A DNA stretch of 55,633 bases from Planctomycetales bacterium (GCA_027452145.1 DAIDHB010000063.1:1-55633); one strand, 5' to 3'; positions 1 through 9,342 are shown, counted from the stretch's first letter. Notes: generated by a model from the sequence alone, not told the origin. A program made the numbers and translations.

Positions 1-838
1 GGGTGGTGAACAGCGACCGCAGCGCCTTTACGGCGGCGATCTCGCCGGTGACCTCCTCGAGCTCGTGCAGCACCCGGCGTCCCTGGAGGAACTTGTTCAT
101 CCGGACGGCCCGCTCGATCCGCTTGCCGTACGCCTGGCCGATCTCCTCGAGGAGGTTGGGGTAGTCCCGTTTGCGGCCGAGCAGCTCGCGGAGCAGCCGG
201 AGCCCGCGCTCGTCGTCGCCGTCGATCAGGGCACGCCGGCCCTCGTTGAACAAAAGGCGGTTGACGCACTCGTCGAGCCCGGCCCATTTGGGGTTGCGCA
301 TCTCCACCCGGGCGCAGCACTCGAAGGCCCGGGTGTATTCGCGCGCCTGGTTCAGTCGGTCGGCCTCGGCGATCAGGATGTCCTCGAAGTATTCGACCTT
401 CTTGATGCTCGACCGCTTGACCAGGAAGTCGCGGTTCTCATTCTTCCCCGCGACGAGCAGGTGGATCTTGAGAATCTCGAGCGCCTCCTGCTCCTTGGCC
501 CTGGCCGCCTCCGCGACCTTCTTGGGGTCGGCCCCCACCTCGATTGGCGTCGCGGCGTTCGGGCCGACGCCCTGGAGGCGGCGCTCCCGATCCTTCCTCG
601 GGTCGAGCACCGGCAGCGGCCGCGGGCTGACGGGGTCGACGATCAGCACGGTATTGTCGATCAGCGTGATCCGGTCGAACGGCTCGGAGCGAAGCAGCTC
701 CTTGGCGCCGACCGGCTCCGGCGGCGGCGTGGACGAGTCCTGGCCGCGGGCAAGCGGCCCGCCCAGAACGCCGGCGCCCAGGAGGCAGATCCAAGCCGCG
801 ATCGCGGGCCTCGGGTGTGTCGCTCGGGGTCGGCTCAC
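1..838 (-). CDS. Secreted protein of unknown function, N-terminal part only (runs off the window)
   Basis: The reading frame is open from a GTG at 838 to the left edge, about 279 residues. AGGAG lies 8 nt before the GTG. Residues about 1-32 look like a signal peptide: an Arg-rich start, the core AIAAWICLLGAGVLGGPLA, and a cleavage region near ARGQ. A Pro-rich stretch follows (LIVDPVSPRPLPVLDP), then a long helical, charged region from about residue 110 onward (EADRLNQAREYTRAFECCAR, RNPKWAGLDECVNRLLF) with the texture of TPR-like helical pairs. The gene follows the FHA protein gene after an 86-bp gap on the same strand and is probably the last visible member of that group. The N-terminus loosely recalls the extensions of large planctomycete extracellular solute-binding proteins, but the diagnostic part is outside the window. 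I therefore assign no function. The existence of the gene is well supported by the open frame and codon texture. Confidence 0.72.
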   Translation of the reverse strand, partial: MSRPRATHPRPAIAAWICLLGAGVLGGPLARGQDSSTPPPEPVGAKELLRSEPFDRITLIDNTVLIVDPVSPRPLPVLDPRKDRERRLQGVGPNAATPIEVGADPKKVAEAARAKEQEALEILKIHLLVAGKNENRDFLVKRSSIKKVEYFEDILIAEADRLNQAREYTRAFECCARVEMRNPKWAGLDECVNRLLFNEGRRALIDGDDERGLRLLRELLGRKRDYPNLLEEIGQAYGKRIERAVRMNKFLQGRRVLHELEEVTGEIAAVKALRSLFTT

Positions 839-924
839 GGGTTCGGCTCCTGGTCGGGTCGTCGCCGGAAGCCCGGCGACTGATGTCACCGGGTTTCCGG
901 CCTGGTCGGGTCGGGTCCGTTCGG

Positions 925-3900
925 TCAATGGCTGAGCAGGTCGAGCGCCAGCGGTCGGATCGTGCCGGGCGCGACCGGGATCATCGCATCGCGGCCGGCG
1001 GCGATCGGGCCGCCCGCCGGAAGCACGCCCAGCGGCCGGCGGTCCATCGGGGCGCCGTCGGAGCGTGCACGCAGGTGGAGCACGCCGTCGCTGGTCAGGA
1101 TGACGAGCGACTTGCCGACGACCAGTGGCGCCCCTGCGACCTCGGCGCCCAGCTTGATCGTCCACGACTTCTGGCCGTCGCGGCCGAAGGCCATGATCCC
1201 GCCGGCTCGGTCCATCGCCAGTCCGCCGTCGCCCAGCCCCACGGGCTCGCCGGCGATCGACGACTCGAGCGGCCAGGCCCCGATGGGGCTCAGGTCGCGG
1301 GCGGCCAGCGAGCGGATCTGCCCGTCGGCCGTCGCCACGAGGACCGAGCCGCCGGTGGTCGCCGGGTCGGCGACGATCCCCTTGTCGAGCGTGCGCTCGG
1401 CCTCGGCCACAAGGCGGGGCACCGGCATGGTCTTCAGCACGAGCCGGCGGACTCGGCCGACGTTGTCGGCGAGGATCAGCGTCTCCGGGTCGAGTAGCAC
1501 CGGCGCCAGCCACGAGCCCTGATGGTCGCGGTCGAACTTGGGTACGAACGGCTCGGCCATGGATTGCCCGCTGGACGGGTCGACCAGGTAGACGCGGCCA
1601 TCGGCGCCGGGGATGACGATCCCCTTCTGCCAGACCAGCGGGTCGGCGGCCACCGTGGCCGGCAGCGTCAGCTCGCGCCACCCGCCCGGCCGGGCGCGAT
1701 CCGGCAGCCAGAGGCTCTTGGAGAACGGCTTCGGGACCAGCACGTTCACCGTCTTGCCGTCGTGCTCGACCCGCAACTGCCGGCCCGAGGGGAGCGCGAA
1801 GGCACCCTGGCGGGGAATCCCGCCGACCGCGAAGCCGCCCCGCGCGGCCTGGTCGTCCGAGATTGTGACCTCGCGGCCGTCGCGGGTGAGCATCGAGAAC
1901 GCCGGCGGCGGGCCGACCCGGGCCAGCTCGGTGTGCCAGGGGGCGCCCAGGACCGTCTTCCACGCCACCGAGGCGTTGTCGGGGTCGATCGCCCAAAGCG
2001 CGGTCCCCTGGAGGTCGCGATCGAGGAACGTGGCGATCAGGTACTTGCCCGCCTTCTGGAACGGGCCCGAAGCCGGGCCGGGGGCCTGCAAGGGGGGGGA
2101 ATACTCAATCGTGCCGTGCTCAGGGTCGAGCTTGTACTTGCCCGAATGGCCGCACGCGGCCCAGAGCTCGCGCTCCGAGCGGCCGATGGCGTACGAAGGG
2201 CCCGACGACTTCTGGTCGGGGGTCAGCCTGGCGACCGAGCGGAACGGGTTCTTGCTCGTCTCCTCGCCGACCGCGAACGCCTCGAAGCCCATCCGGTCGC
2301 CGGTCGCCCAGACGAACGGACCCGACTGCGCGGGGGTCTGCCACGTCCAGCCTGCAATCTTGATCTCCTGTACGGGCTTGACCTTCGTCCCCTCCTCGTC
2401 GATCAGGAGGATCTGCCAGCGGCCGTCGGCCATCGAGTCGTTCTGGGGGACGACCAGCAGCCGGCCGATCAGGGCCGGCGGGCAGGGGATCGAGTTATCC
2501 GCATGGCCCAGGTACTCGACCGCCGCGCACGAGAGAGGGTCGCGGTTGAGGACCAAAAGGATGTCCTGCCGGCCCAGCACGTAGAGGTGCCGGCCCGACT
2601 CGTCGCCGACGGGCGCGCGGGCGAGCGGGCGGCCGAGGGTCATCGTGGTCGTCAGCTCGCCCGATTCGAGCGAGATGAAAAGGAGCTTGCCCGACGGAAC
2701 GACCTGGATGAGCTGGTTGCCCAGCAAGAGCGGCGGGTCGGCCACGCGCTCGCCCAGCTCGAGCCGCCAGACGACGGCCCCGGTCAGCGAGTTGATCCGG
2801 ATCAGCTCGTTCGACCGCGCGTCGAAGGCGATTGCTGCGGGCTCGCCGGGGATCGGCTGGGGGATGAAGGGTGCGGCCAGGCCCAGCGGGACCTGCCAGA
2901 CCGGGGCACCGTGGGCGGCGTCGATGCCGTAGCCCATGCCGTCGGCCAGGGCGAAGACGATCGAGTCGGGGCTGGGGGTCGTCGGGGCCGGCTCGTAGGT
3001 CGTCCGCAGGACGATGCTGGTCGGCGGGCCCAATGGGTCGGGCCGGGGCCCGCGCGCGGCCGGCTTGCGGGCGGTGTCGACCTTCACCGCCTTCTTGACC
3101 AGGTCGTTGGCCGAGGTCATCCGCTTGATCAGCTCGCGGTCCTGGGCGAGGTCGGCGTACTGCCCGAGCAGCTCGTCGCGCGCCTCGTAGACCTTCGCCG
3201 CGACGCCGTCGGACAGCGCCCTGTCCATGTCGGCCAGGAGCTTCGAACGAGTTCCCGCCTTCTTCACCGCGGCGCGGGCCTCGGCGAGCTTCGACGGCAG
3301 ACGCGACTTGGCGAGCTCGGCGCCTGCGGTCTCGCCGGCGATCTCGGCGTGGAGAGAGACGGCCGACTCGGCCTCGGCCAGGGCCTTGGGGTCGGCCGAG
3401 CTCCGGGCGCGGTCGGCCAGCCCCTCGCCGATCCGGACGACCAGGTCGCCCAGCTCGGGCCGCTCGTCGCGGAAGGCCGTCGAGGACGGCCCCGGCTTGC
3501 GGAATTCGTCGAACATCGCGCGGGCCGCCTCGTGTGCCGAGGTCCAGGTCGAGCCGCTGGGCGAGATGTACTGCCGGACGTTGGCGAGCGCCCGCATCAC
3601 CTGGGCCTTGGGCGTCCGCGCGTCGTCGGGGTTGGCGGCGACGAACTCGTCGAAGCCGCGGATCGCGGTGCGGTAGTCCCCCTCCTCAAAGAGGCTCATC
3701 GCGTGGTTGTAGGCGCGATCGGCAGACATGCGGACGATGCTCGAGCGGAGCCAGAAGCCCAGCCCGATCAGGATGACGAGCAGGCCGGCGAGCCCGACGA
3801 TCAGGGGCGAGCTGAGGATCTTCTCCTGGCCCGGCGCGCCGGCGTGGGCGGGGCGCAGGCGGCGGAGGATCCGCGCGATGGTGCCCTTGAATCCGCCGCC

Positions 3901-4437
3901 GCCCTGCGGCGCGTCCCAATCGTCGCCGCTCTCGCCCTCGGCCTCCTGCCCGATCCCGGGCTCCTGGGTCCAGTCTCCCCGCTCCGTGCCGGCTCCCGCG
4001 GGGCGCGCATAGCGGGTGGGCGGGACCGCCCGGGCGCCGCCTGCCTGCTGGTACGATGCCGGGGCCGAGGGGGGCGGCATGACGGTCGTCCGGCCTTCCT
4101 CCATCGGGCGGGCCGAGCCGGGTCGAGAGGCCCCGCCGTCCTCGTCGCCGCCGCGGATCAGCACCAGCCGGCAGGGGCCGACGGTAATCTCATCCCCCTG
4201 CTCGATGCTACCGTTGGTCATCCGGTGGCCGTTGATCACGATGAACTCGGCGTCGGGCGAGGCCTCGACCTTGAACCGGCCGGCCTTGTACCGAATCCTT
4301 CCGTGCACCGGCTTGATCCCGGCTCCCTCCAGGATGATGTCGCAATGCGGGCTCGCGCCGAAGAGGATCGGTTCGTTACGCGCCAGCTCGATGAACTGGA
4401 CCCGTCCCTGAGCGTCGTGGACTTCGAGTGTGGCCAT
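925..4437 (-). CDS. FHA domain - transmembrane - TPR - PQQ/beta-propeller protein
   Basis: This 1170-residue protein starts at ATG 4437, with GGAG 4 nt upstream. Residues about 1-100 form an FHA domain: a glycine-flanked strand (ILFGASPHCDI), the conserved VHGRI turn, and NGHRM. FHA domains bind phosphothreonine. A Pro/Gly-rich linker leads to one membrane helix at about 204-232 (LIVGLAGLLVILIGLGFWL). Next come a TPR-like pair (AYNHAMSLFEEGDYRTAIRG, about 238-260) and helices up to about 470. From about 480 to the end, repeated blades such as LTGAVVWRLELG and DGRVYLVDPSSG match PQQ-type propeller repeats. The likely topology is a cytoplasmic FHA reader and an external propeller; this is inference. 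The gene sits between the TonB-like gene upstream and the partial gene downstream, all on the minus strand with short gaps, so an operon is likely. The ligand and the kinase partner are unknown. Confidence 0.87.
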   Translation of the reverse strand: MATLEVHDAQGRVQFIELARNEPILFGASPHCDIILEGAGIKPVHGRIRYKAGRFKVEASPDAEFIVINGHRMTNGSIEQGDEITVGPCRLVLIRGGDEDGGASRPGSARPMEEGRTTVMPPPSAPASYQQAGGARAVPPTRYARPAGAGTERGDWTQEPGIGQEAEGESGDDWDAPQGGGGFKGTIARILRRLRPAHAGAPGQEKILSSPLIVGLAGLLVILIGLGFWLRSSIVRMSADRAYNHAMSLFEEGDYRTAIRGFDEFVAANPDDARTPKAQVMRALANVRQYISPSGSTWTSAHEAARAMFDEFRKPGPSSTAFRDERPELGDLVVRIGEGLADRARSSADPKALAEAESAVSLHAEIAGETAGAELAKSRLPSKLAEARAAVKKAGTRSKLLADMDRALSDGVAAKVYEARDELLGQYADLAQDRELIKRMTSANDLVKKAVKVDTARKPAARGPRPDPLGPPTSIVLRTTYEPAPTTPSPDSIVFALADGMGYGIDAAHGAPVWQVPLGLAAPFIPQPIPGEPAAIAFDARSNELIRINSLTGAVVWRLELGERVADPPLLLGNQLIQVVPSGKLLFISLESGELTTTMTLGRPLARAPVGDESGRHLYVLGRQDILLVLNRDPLSCAAVEYLGHADNSIPCPPALIGRLLVVPQNDSMADGRWQILLIDEEGTKVKPVQEIKIAGWTWQTPAQSGPFVWATGDRMGFEAFAVGEETSKNPFRSVARLTPDQKSSGPSYAIGRSERELWAACGHSGKYKLDPEHGTIEYSPPLQAPGPASGPFQKAGKYLIATFLDRDLQGTALWAIDPDNASVAWKTVLGAPWHTELARVGPPPAFSMLTRDGREVTISDDQAARGGFAVGGIPRQGAFALPSGRQLRVEHDGKTVNVLVPKPFSKSLWLPDRARPGGWRELTLPATVAADPLVWQKGIVIPGADGRVYLVDPSSGQSMAEPFVPKFDRDHQGSWLAPVLLDPETLILADNVGRVRRLVLKTMPVPRLVAEAERTLDKGIVADPATTGGSVLVATADGQIRSLAARDLSPIGAWPLESSIAGEPVGLGDGGLAMDRAGGIMAFGRDGQKSWTIKLGAEVAGAPLVVGKSLVILTSDGVLHLRARSDGAPMDRRPLGVLPAGGPIAAGRDAMIPVAPGTIRPLALDLLSH

Positions 4438-4562
4438 GGTTCTCCGGGGGCGTGGGGCGAAGAATCGGAGGGTCCCGATCGGGGGGGCCGGAGTGCGTCG
4501 CGACGACCGGCGTCCTCGGGATTCGGGCCCGGACCGGCCGACGGGCGTCGTCGCCGGCCGGT

Positions 4563-5669
4563 CTATCTGAGTAACTCCTGCGCGATGACCTTGAAGTCGT
4601 AGCCGCGATTGCCCGGGACGACCTGGAACCGGGTGACGCGGATCTCGGCCGGCTGCCGACCGCGGTAGTTGACCTCAAGCTGGGCCAGCCGCTCCTCCAC
4701 CCCGCGTGGGTAGAACTGGAGCACAGGGCTGTCTCCGGGCGTGAGGCCGGCCTTCTTCAGCAGGGACAGGTCCGAGTCCTTGCGTCCCGAGCCCTGCCAG
4801 AGGAAATACAGTCGGTTGTCCTTCTGGCCCGAGCCGTACCGCTTGGTCGGCTGCGGGCTCGAGAAGTTGGAGACGTAAGTCAGTTGATTCTGGCCGGTCA
4901 CGACGGCCAGCTCGACGCCCAGGGCATCGAGCTGGCGGGCGTATTCCTCGGCGGTCTGGCCGTCGCGGTAGACGATGCTCCATCGCTGCTCGCGCGAGAC
5001 GCCGCCGTCGCCCGGCCCGTAGCCCAGTCCCGGCCCGCCGGAGCCGATCTTCGACGACCGGCGGCCGGTCGCGAGCGTGCCGCCATTGGGCATGACGGCT
5101 CCGATGTCGACCTCGGCGAGCTCCTGGCTGGCCTCGGAGACTGCGTCGACCATCGCGGCCGGCGTCTGCTGGACGGCGGGCTCCTCGAAGTCGCTGGCCT
5201 CCTCTTCATTGTTCGAGGCGAAGGACGAGGCGTCGGCGCCGGCCACGTCGATCTTCTCGGTCGAGCCGGCGACGCCGTCCGGGCTGCCGCCGCCGCCGCC
5301 GGACACCTCGATGATCTCCAGCGGCGCGGTCGCGCGAGAGGCGAACGCCTGGTTGGTGGCGTAGACCAGGCCCAACCAGCCGACGACGAGGAGGGCGCCG
5401 ATCACCGTCGCCATCAGGAACGAGCTGACGCGGTCATACGGCGACTCGCCCAGGATCTTGGGCTCGGGCGGCTCGGGCGGCGGGGGTTCGGGACGGGCCT
5501 CGGGACGGGCCTGCGGCGGCATTGCCGGGCCTCCGCGGGCCGGTGATCCGGCGCCCCTGCCCCTCGGCAGGACCGGTATGCCCTGTCCCCCGGGCATCTC
5601 GCCGCGGCCGCCGGGAAGCGGCTGGCCGGGGACGCCGCGCGGGTTTCGGGATCCGTCGCCTGTCGACAT
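4563..5669 (-). CDS. Proline-rich single-pass membrane protein, TonB-like layout, unknown function
   Basis: This 368-residue protein starts at ATG 5669, with GGAG 8 nt upstream. Residues 1-75 are Gly/Pro-rich and cytoplasmic (for example PEPPPPEPPEPK). One membrane helix lies at about 80-103 (SFLMATVIGALLVVGWLGLV). A Gly- and acid-rich linker follows, with EVSGGGGGSPDG and an EEEASDFEE patch. A folded C-terminal domain spans about 220-368 and contains WSIVYRDGQTAEEYARQLDA, LYFLWQGSGRKDSDLS and YDFKVIAQELLR. The Pro-rich segment, single helix and C-terminal periplasmic domain resemble the layout of TonB or of planctomycete proteins found with ExbB/ExbD. However, no ExbB/ExbD gene is in view and I see no direct sequence match to TonB. 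The gene lies between the toroid-protein gene and the FHA gene on the same strand, suggesting a shared envelope role. Function is not assigned. Confidence 0.8.
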   Translation of the reverse strand: MSTGDGSRNPRGVPGQPLPGGRGEMPGGQGIPVLPRGRGAGSPARGGPAMPPQARPEARPEPPPPEPPEPKILGESPYDRVSSFLMATVIGALLVVGWLGLVYATNQAFASRATAPLEIIEVSGGGGGSPDGVAGSTEKIDVAGADASSFASNNEEEASDFEEPAVQQTPAAMVDAVSEASQELAEVDIGAVMPNGGTLATGRRSSKIGSGGPGLGYGPGDGGVSREQRWSIVYRDGQTAEEYARQLDALGVELAVVTGQNQLTYVSNFSSPQPTKRYGSGQKDNRLYFLWQGSGRKDSDLSLLKKAGLTPGDSPVLQFYPRGVEERLAQLEVNYRGRQPAEIRVTRFQVVPGNRGYDFKVIAQELLR

Positions 5670-5828
5670 CTCGGATGCTCCCGTGCAGATTCGATTGACG
5701 ATCCGTTGCGATCAATTCCTTGCGATGCGGCACGACGCGGTGCGGTCGCGATTGCGGCGGGCTCGATCCCGTGGTTCGCGGCCCGGGCCCCGGCTTCCGC
5801 CGGCGGCCCCGTCGGTTTGATCGCCCGG

Positions 5829-7403
5829 CTAATCGGTGGCCACGTCGAGGGGCCGTATGGTGTTGTACCAGTTACGCCAGCGTTCGGCAGCCTCCTTGCG
5901 CTGCGGTGGGGTGGACGGGCTGGGCGGGCCGAGCCCCTCGATCTTGCGGCTGATCAGCTCGAGCCCCATCCGAGCCGCGTCGACGACGTCGGGGTCGGGG
6001 TCGAGCAATGTGTCGATCAGGTTGGGCACGACGTCCATGTCGCCGGTATGCGCCAGCGACCACGCCGCGACGCGGCGCATGCCGGGGTCGCGGTCGGTGA
6101 GCATCTTGCGGAACCGCAGCTTGAAAGGCCGCAGGGCGTCGGGCCCCTCGCGATAGTAGCGCTCGACCAGCCCGGCGACGGCGGCATCGGCCTGCTCGGC
6201 GCGGGGATCCTCCAGGACGGCCAGCATCCCCTCGATGGCCCCGTTCATCGGCCGGCTGACGACGCGGCCGCCGGCGACGGTCATCGAGGTCAGGTCCTTG
6301 GGTAGCCCGCGGCCGCCGAGCAGGGTCCCGGCGCCGAGGCGCTGGATGTGAATCCGACGGATGGTCTTGGCGGTCGACTTGGTGAGGAACAGGACCGCCC
6401 AGCAGGTGTTCATCTCCGGGCCGTGCTGGGCTTCCCACGAGCCGTTGCTCCTCTGGGTGCCGCGAATGAACGCGCGCCCCTTCTCGAACCAGTCGAGCCG
6501 GCCGATCGACTGGCGGTCGGCCAGCGCGCCGATACGCTCGATGGCATAGAGCATGTAGTAGGGGGTCAGCCCGGCCTGGGGCGGCGAGGTGGTGAAATGA
6601 CCCGAGACCCACGACATGCCGCGGTTGATCGAGCGCTCAAGGTCGTGGAAATTGATGCTGGGCTTGAATCCGCCCAGGCCGTCCTCGGCGAGCGGGGTCA
6701 GCAGGTTGGTGGTTGTCTTCTTCTCGATGCGGTACTGGTCGAGCTGGCGGAGGCAGATGAGGAGGCTGCCGGTCGCCGCGGCCGTCATGGACACGGTCTC
6801 GGAGTACATGCCGGTCTCGTCCTTGTGGTAGACCCACCCGCCGTCGTCGAACTGCGAGGACATGTAGAAGGACGCGATTCGCTCCCACACGTGCGGCGGT
6901 ATCTCGACGCCCGCGGCCTCGGCCTCCCAGAGTCCCAGCACGGCGTACTGGGTGATCGACGTATCGCCGGCGGTCCGGCCGCTGTAGTCCCAGCTTCCGT
7001 TGGCATTCTGGGTGGAGATCAGGTAGTTGGCGATCATCGCCAGGAAGGGTCGATTGGCGATCGGGTCCAGGCTCCCCAGCGCCATGGCCGTCGAGCCCGC
7101 CTCGTACGGGCCCTGGCCGTTGTTGCGCTCCGGATAGTACTGATTCGAGTCGAAACGCGAGCGAATCTTGGCGATGCAAGCGGCCAGCGCCGGGTCGGAG
7201 GCGGGGACCTCGGCCTTGAGCATGGCCAGCGCGATCATGGCGCATTCGCCCGCCCCCTGGTTGCTCGCCCGGGAACGGAGATAACGGATACCCCCCTGAA
7301 CGGCCGGTTCCTGCTGGGCCGCGGCCGATGGGCCCATCGCCGCCATTGCCAGGCACGCCAGTCCCAGGCCCAACGCCATCCTTCCGCCTGTTCGCCCTGT
7401 CAT
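5829..7403 (-). CDS. Secreted prenyltransferase/squalene-cyclase-fold protein with C-terminal HEAT repeats
   Basis: I place the start at ATG 7403 (524 residues). This gives a normal signal peptide (RMALGLGLACLAMAAMGPSA, cleavage near AAAQQ), whereas the frame extended to 7493 adds 30 Arg/Pro-rich residues. Residues about 35-400 carry repeated alpha/alpha-toroid motifs with QxxxGxW-like signatures: STQNANGSWDYSGRTAGDTS, SQFDDGGWVYHKDETGM and GTQRSNGSWEAQHGPEMNT. These are typical of the squalene-hopene cyclase and prenyltransferase superfamily. The DXDD catalytic motif of squalene-hopene cyclases is not visible, so a binding or scaffold role is more likely than cyclisation. Residues about 420-500 look like HEAT repeats (MLTDRDPGMRRVAAWSLAHT, LLDPDPDVVDAARMGLE). 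It is the first gene of the minus-strand group and diverges from the ATP-grasp operon. The fold is well supported; the function is unknown. Confidence 0.85.
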   Translation of the reverse strand: MTGRTGGRMALGLGLACLAMAAMGPSAAAQQEPAVQGGIRYLRSRASNQGAGECAMIALAMLKAEVPASDPALAACIAKIRSRFDSNQYYPERNNGQGPYEAGSTAMALGSLDPIANRPFLAMIANYLISTQNANGSWDYSGRTAGDTSITQYAVLGLWEAEAAGVEIPPHVWERIASFYMSSQFDDGGWVYHKDETGMYSETVSMTAAATGSLLICLRQLDQYRIEKKTTTNLLTPLAEDGLGGFKPSINFHDLERSINRGMSWVSGHFTTSPPQAGLTPYYMLYAIERIGALADRQSIGRLDWFEKGRAFIRGTQRSNGSWEAQHGPEMNTCWAVLFLTKSTAKTIRRIHIQRLGAGTLLGGRGLPKDLTSMTVAGGRVVSRPMNGAIEGMLAVLEDPRAEQADAAVAGLVERYYREGPDALRPFKLRFRKMLTDRDPGMRRVAAWSLAHTGDMDVVPNLIDTLLDPDPDVVDAARMGLELISRKIEGLGPPSPSTPPQRKEAAERWRNWYNTIRPLDVATD

Positions 7404-7872
7404 GTCGCCGTCGCCCTCGTCGCGTGGAACGACCATCGGATCGCCGCGCGGCGCCGCCGGTCGGGGGTGGCGCCGGGGTCCGCATCGAGGCATTGTAACA
7501 CCCCGGCAAGCGGAAGCGAACGGCTTATCACTGGATTGTCATGGAAACTCGTGATACAAAAATTGCGTCCGGCTTGCCGGACAGCCCGCGTCCCTTTCCT
7601 ATAAATTCGAACAGACCGCGCGCTGCGGCCGGTCCAACCTCTCCCCTGGCCCTGGCGCGACCGTCGTCGGCCGCGCCATGCGCCGGCGGCTTCCGATGGA
7701 CCCCTCTCGCGAGCCGCGATCCCGGCGCCGACCGGATCGCGCCGCGCGGCGGGTGGATGCGAATCGCTCCTGGTATCCGCGTCAAGATCCTCTCGCGTCG
7801 GCCGGAGCCACCGGACCGCCGCTCGGTGCAATCGGTGGTCAGGGAGCCGGCCCAGCCGGGGCATTTGGATCG
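7404..7872. other. Divergent intergenic region between the toroid-protein and ATP-grasp genes
   Basis: This is 469 bp between two divergent start codons. It includes an AT-richer stretch (about 7545-7610) that is unusual for this window, with an inverted repeat TCCGGCTTGCCGGA near 7568 and TATAAAT near 7601 that could be the -10 of a plus-strand promoter for the ATP-grasp operon. I cannot find a good -35 for it at 16-18 bp. The reading frame of the ATP-grasp gene stays open back to 7678, but that part encodes only Arg/Pro-rich sequence and I do not take it as coding. Confidence 0.5.
7492..7520 (-). promoter_or_regulatory. Possible sigma-70 promoter for the toroid-protein operon
   Basis: On the minus strand TACAAT (7497-7492) forms a good -10 hexamer. 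A weak -35, TTCGCT (7520-7515), lies 17 bp upstream. Transcription would begin near 7485, inside the extended reading frame but upstream of ATG 7403, which agrees with the shorter start chosen for that gene. The -35 is poor, so this is tentative. Confidence 0.35.
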
Positions 7873-9342
7873 ATGCACATCAACCCCGCCCTCGACGATG
7901 GCCTGTTCGACGACTACGGCCTGGAGCCCTACGACGAGATGTTCGAGGCGGCGGGCCGGCCGCGCGCGCATTACCGCGCCCTCCACGAGCGGCTGGCGAG
8001 CCTGGGGCCCGACGAGCTGGAGCGCCGGCACCGGCTGGCCGACCTCTCGATGCGGCAGCAGGGGATCACGTTCACGGTGTACGGCCGCGAGCAGGGGGTC
8101 GAGCGGATTATCCCGTTCGACCCGATCCCCCGCCTCGTCGACGCCGGCGAGTGGTCCCGGATCGAGCGCGGGCTGGAGCAGCGGGTCCGCGCGCTCAATC
8201 TGTTCATCGCCGACGTCTACCGCGACCGAAAGATCCTGCACGACCGGGTCGTCCCGGCCGAGCTGGTCTTCGGCGCCTCGGGCTACCGGCGGCAGTGCAT
8301 GGGCCTGCGCGTCCCTCGCGACATCTATATCCACGTCTCCGGGATCGACCTGATCCGCGACGTCGACGGCCGCTTCCTGGTGCTGGAGGACAACTGCCGC
8401 ACGCCCTCGGGCGTCAGCTATGTGCTCAAGAACCGGCAGGTCATGAAGCAGGTCTTCCCGCTCCTGTTCGAGCAGCACGACATCCGACCGGTGGACGACT
8501 ACACCGACAACCTGCTGGCGCTTTTGCGCTGGATCGCCCCGGAGGGTTGCGACGACCCGACGGTCGTCGTGCTGACGCCCGGAGTCTACAACTCGGCGTA
8601 CTACGAGCACAGCTTCCTGGCGCGGCAGATGGGCGTCGAGCTGGTTGAGGGCCGCGACCTGGCCTTCGACCGCGGGCAGATTTACAGGCGGACGACCCGG
8701 GGCCTCCAGCGGGTCGACGTGATCTACCGGCGGGTCGACGACGACTTCCTCGACCCGATGACGTTCCGCAAGGACAGCATGCTCGGCGTGCCCGGGCTGA
8801 TCGGCGCGTATCACGCGGGCAACATCGGCCTGGCGAACTCGCTGGGCACGGGAGTGGCCGACGACAAGGGGATCTATCCTTTCGTCCCCGAGATCATCCG
8901 CTATTACCTCGGCGAGGATCCGATCCTGGACAACGTCGAAACCTTCCGGCCGCTGGTTCCGTCGCACCGGCAGCACATCCTCATGAACCTCGAGTCGCTG
9001 GTCGTCAAGGCGGTCGATGCCTCCGGAGGCTATGGCATGCTGATCGGGCCCGCGTCGACGCGCGAACAGCGCGACGAGTTCGCGAGGAAGATCCAGGACA
9101 ATCCCCGCGGCTACATCGCCCAGCCGACGATCCGGCTGAGCCGGCATCCGACGTTCATCGACGGCCGGCTGGATGGCCGCCACATCGACCTGAGGCCATT
9201 CGTGCTCTACGGCGAGAGGATTACCGTGCTCCCCGGCGGGCTGACCCGCGTGGCGCTGCCGCGCGGGAGCCTGGTCGTGAACAGCTCGCAGGGGGGCGGG
9301 ACGAAGGATACCTGGGTCCTCGGAGGCGCTCCGGATGCTTAG
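7873..9342 (+). CDS. Circularly permuted ATP-grasp ligase (COG2308-type)
   Basis: I start the protein at ATG 7873 (MHINPALDDGLFDDYGLEPY, 489 residues), because this matches the usual beginning of the family (DExF...Y.E). The upstream extension to 7678 is low-complexity. Visible family features are YDEMFEAAGRPRAHYRAL near the N-terminus, DLIRDVDGRFLVLEDNCRTP with the conserved EDNCRTPSGVSYVLKNR at about residues 170-190, and the ATP-binding segment VVKAVDASGGYGMLIG at about 376-392. The family is predicted to catalyse ATP-dependent amide or peptide ligation in the cytoplasm; the substrate is unknown. Its last 8 bases overlap the start of the alpha-E gene (ATGCTTAG at 9335-9342), so translation is probably coupled. 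The order ATP-grasp, alpha-E, transglutaminase is a known conserved gene group. No proteasome-like (Anbu) gene, a frequent companion, is visible here. Confidence 0.92.
   Translation: MHINPALDDGLFDDYGLEPYDEMFEAAGRPRAHYRALHERLASLGPDELERRHRLADLSMRQQGITFTVYGREQGVERIIPFDPIPRLVDAGEWSRIERGLEQRVRALNLFIADVYRDRKILHDRVVPAELVFGASGYRRQCMGLRVPRDIYIHVSGIDLIRDVDGRFLVLEDNCRTPSGVSYVLKNRQVMKQVFPLLFEQHDIRPVDDYTDNLLALLRWIAPEGCDDPTVVVLTPGVYNSAYYEHSFLARQMGVELVEGRDLAFDRGQIYRRTTRGLQRVDVIYRRVDDDFLDPMTFRKDSMLGVPGLIGAYHAGNIGLANSLGTGVADDKGIYPFVPEIIRYYLGEDPILDNVETFRPLVPSHRQHILMNLESLVVKAVDASGGYGMLIGPASTREQRDEFARKIQDNPRGYIAQPTIRLSRHPTFIDGRLDGRHIDLRPFVLYGERITVLPGGLTRVALPRGSLVVNSSQGGGTKDTWVLGGAPDA

Noticed and set aside
1522..4602. 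1026-codon open frame on the plus strand
   Set aside because: It lies antisense to the FHA/propeller gene. Its translation is Arg/Asp/Gly/Leu-rich without domains, as expected from GC-rich third positions of the real gene.
5829..7403. Functional squalene-hopene cyclase
   Set aside because: The fold repeats are present but the catalytic DXDD motif is not seen, the protein is secreted and carries HEAT repeats, so only the fold is claimed.
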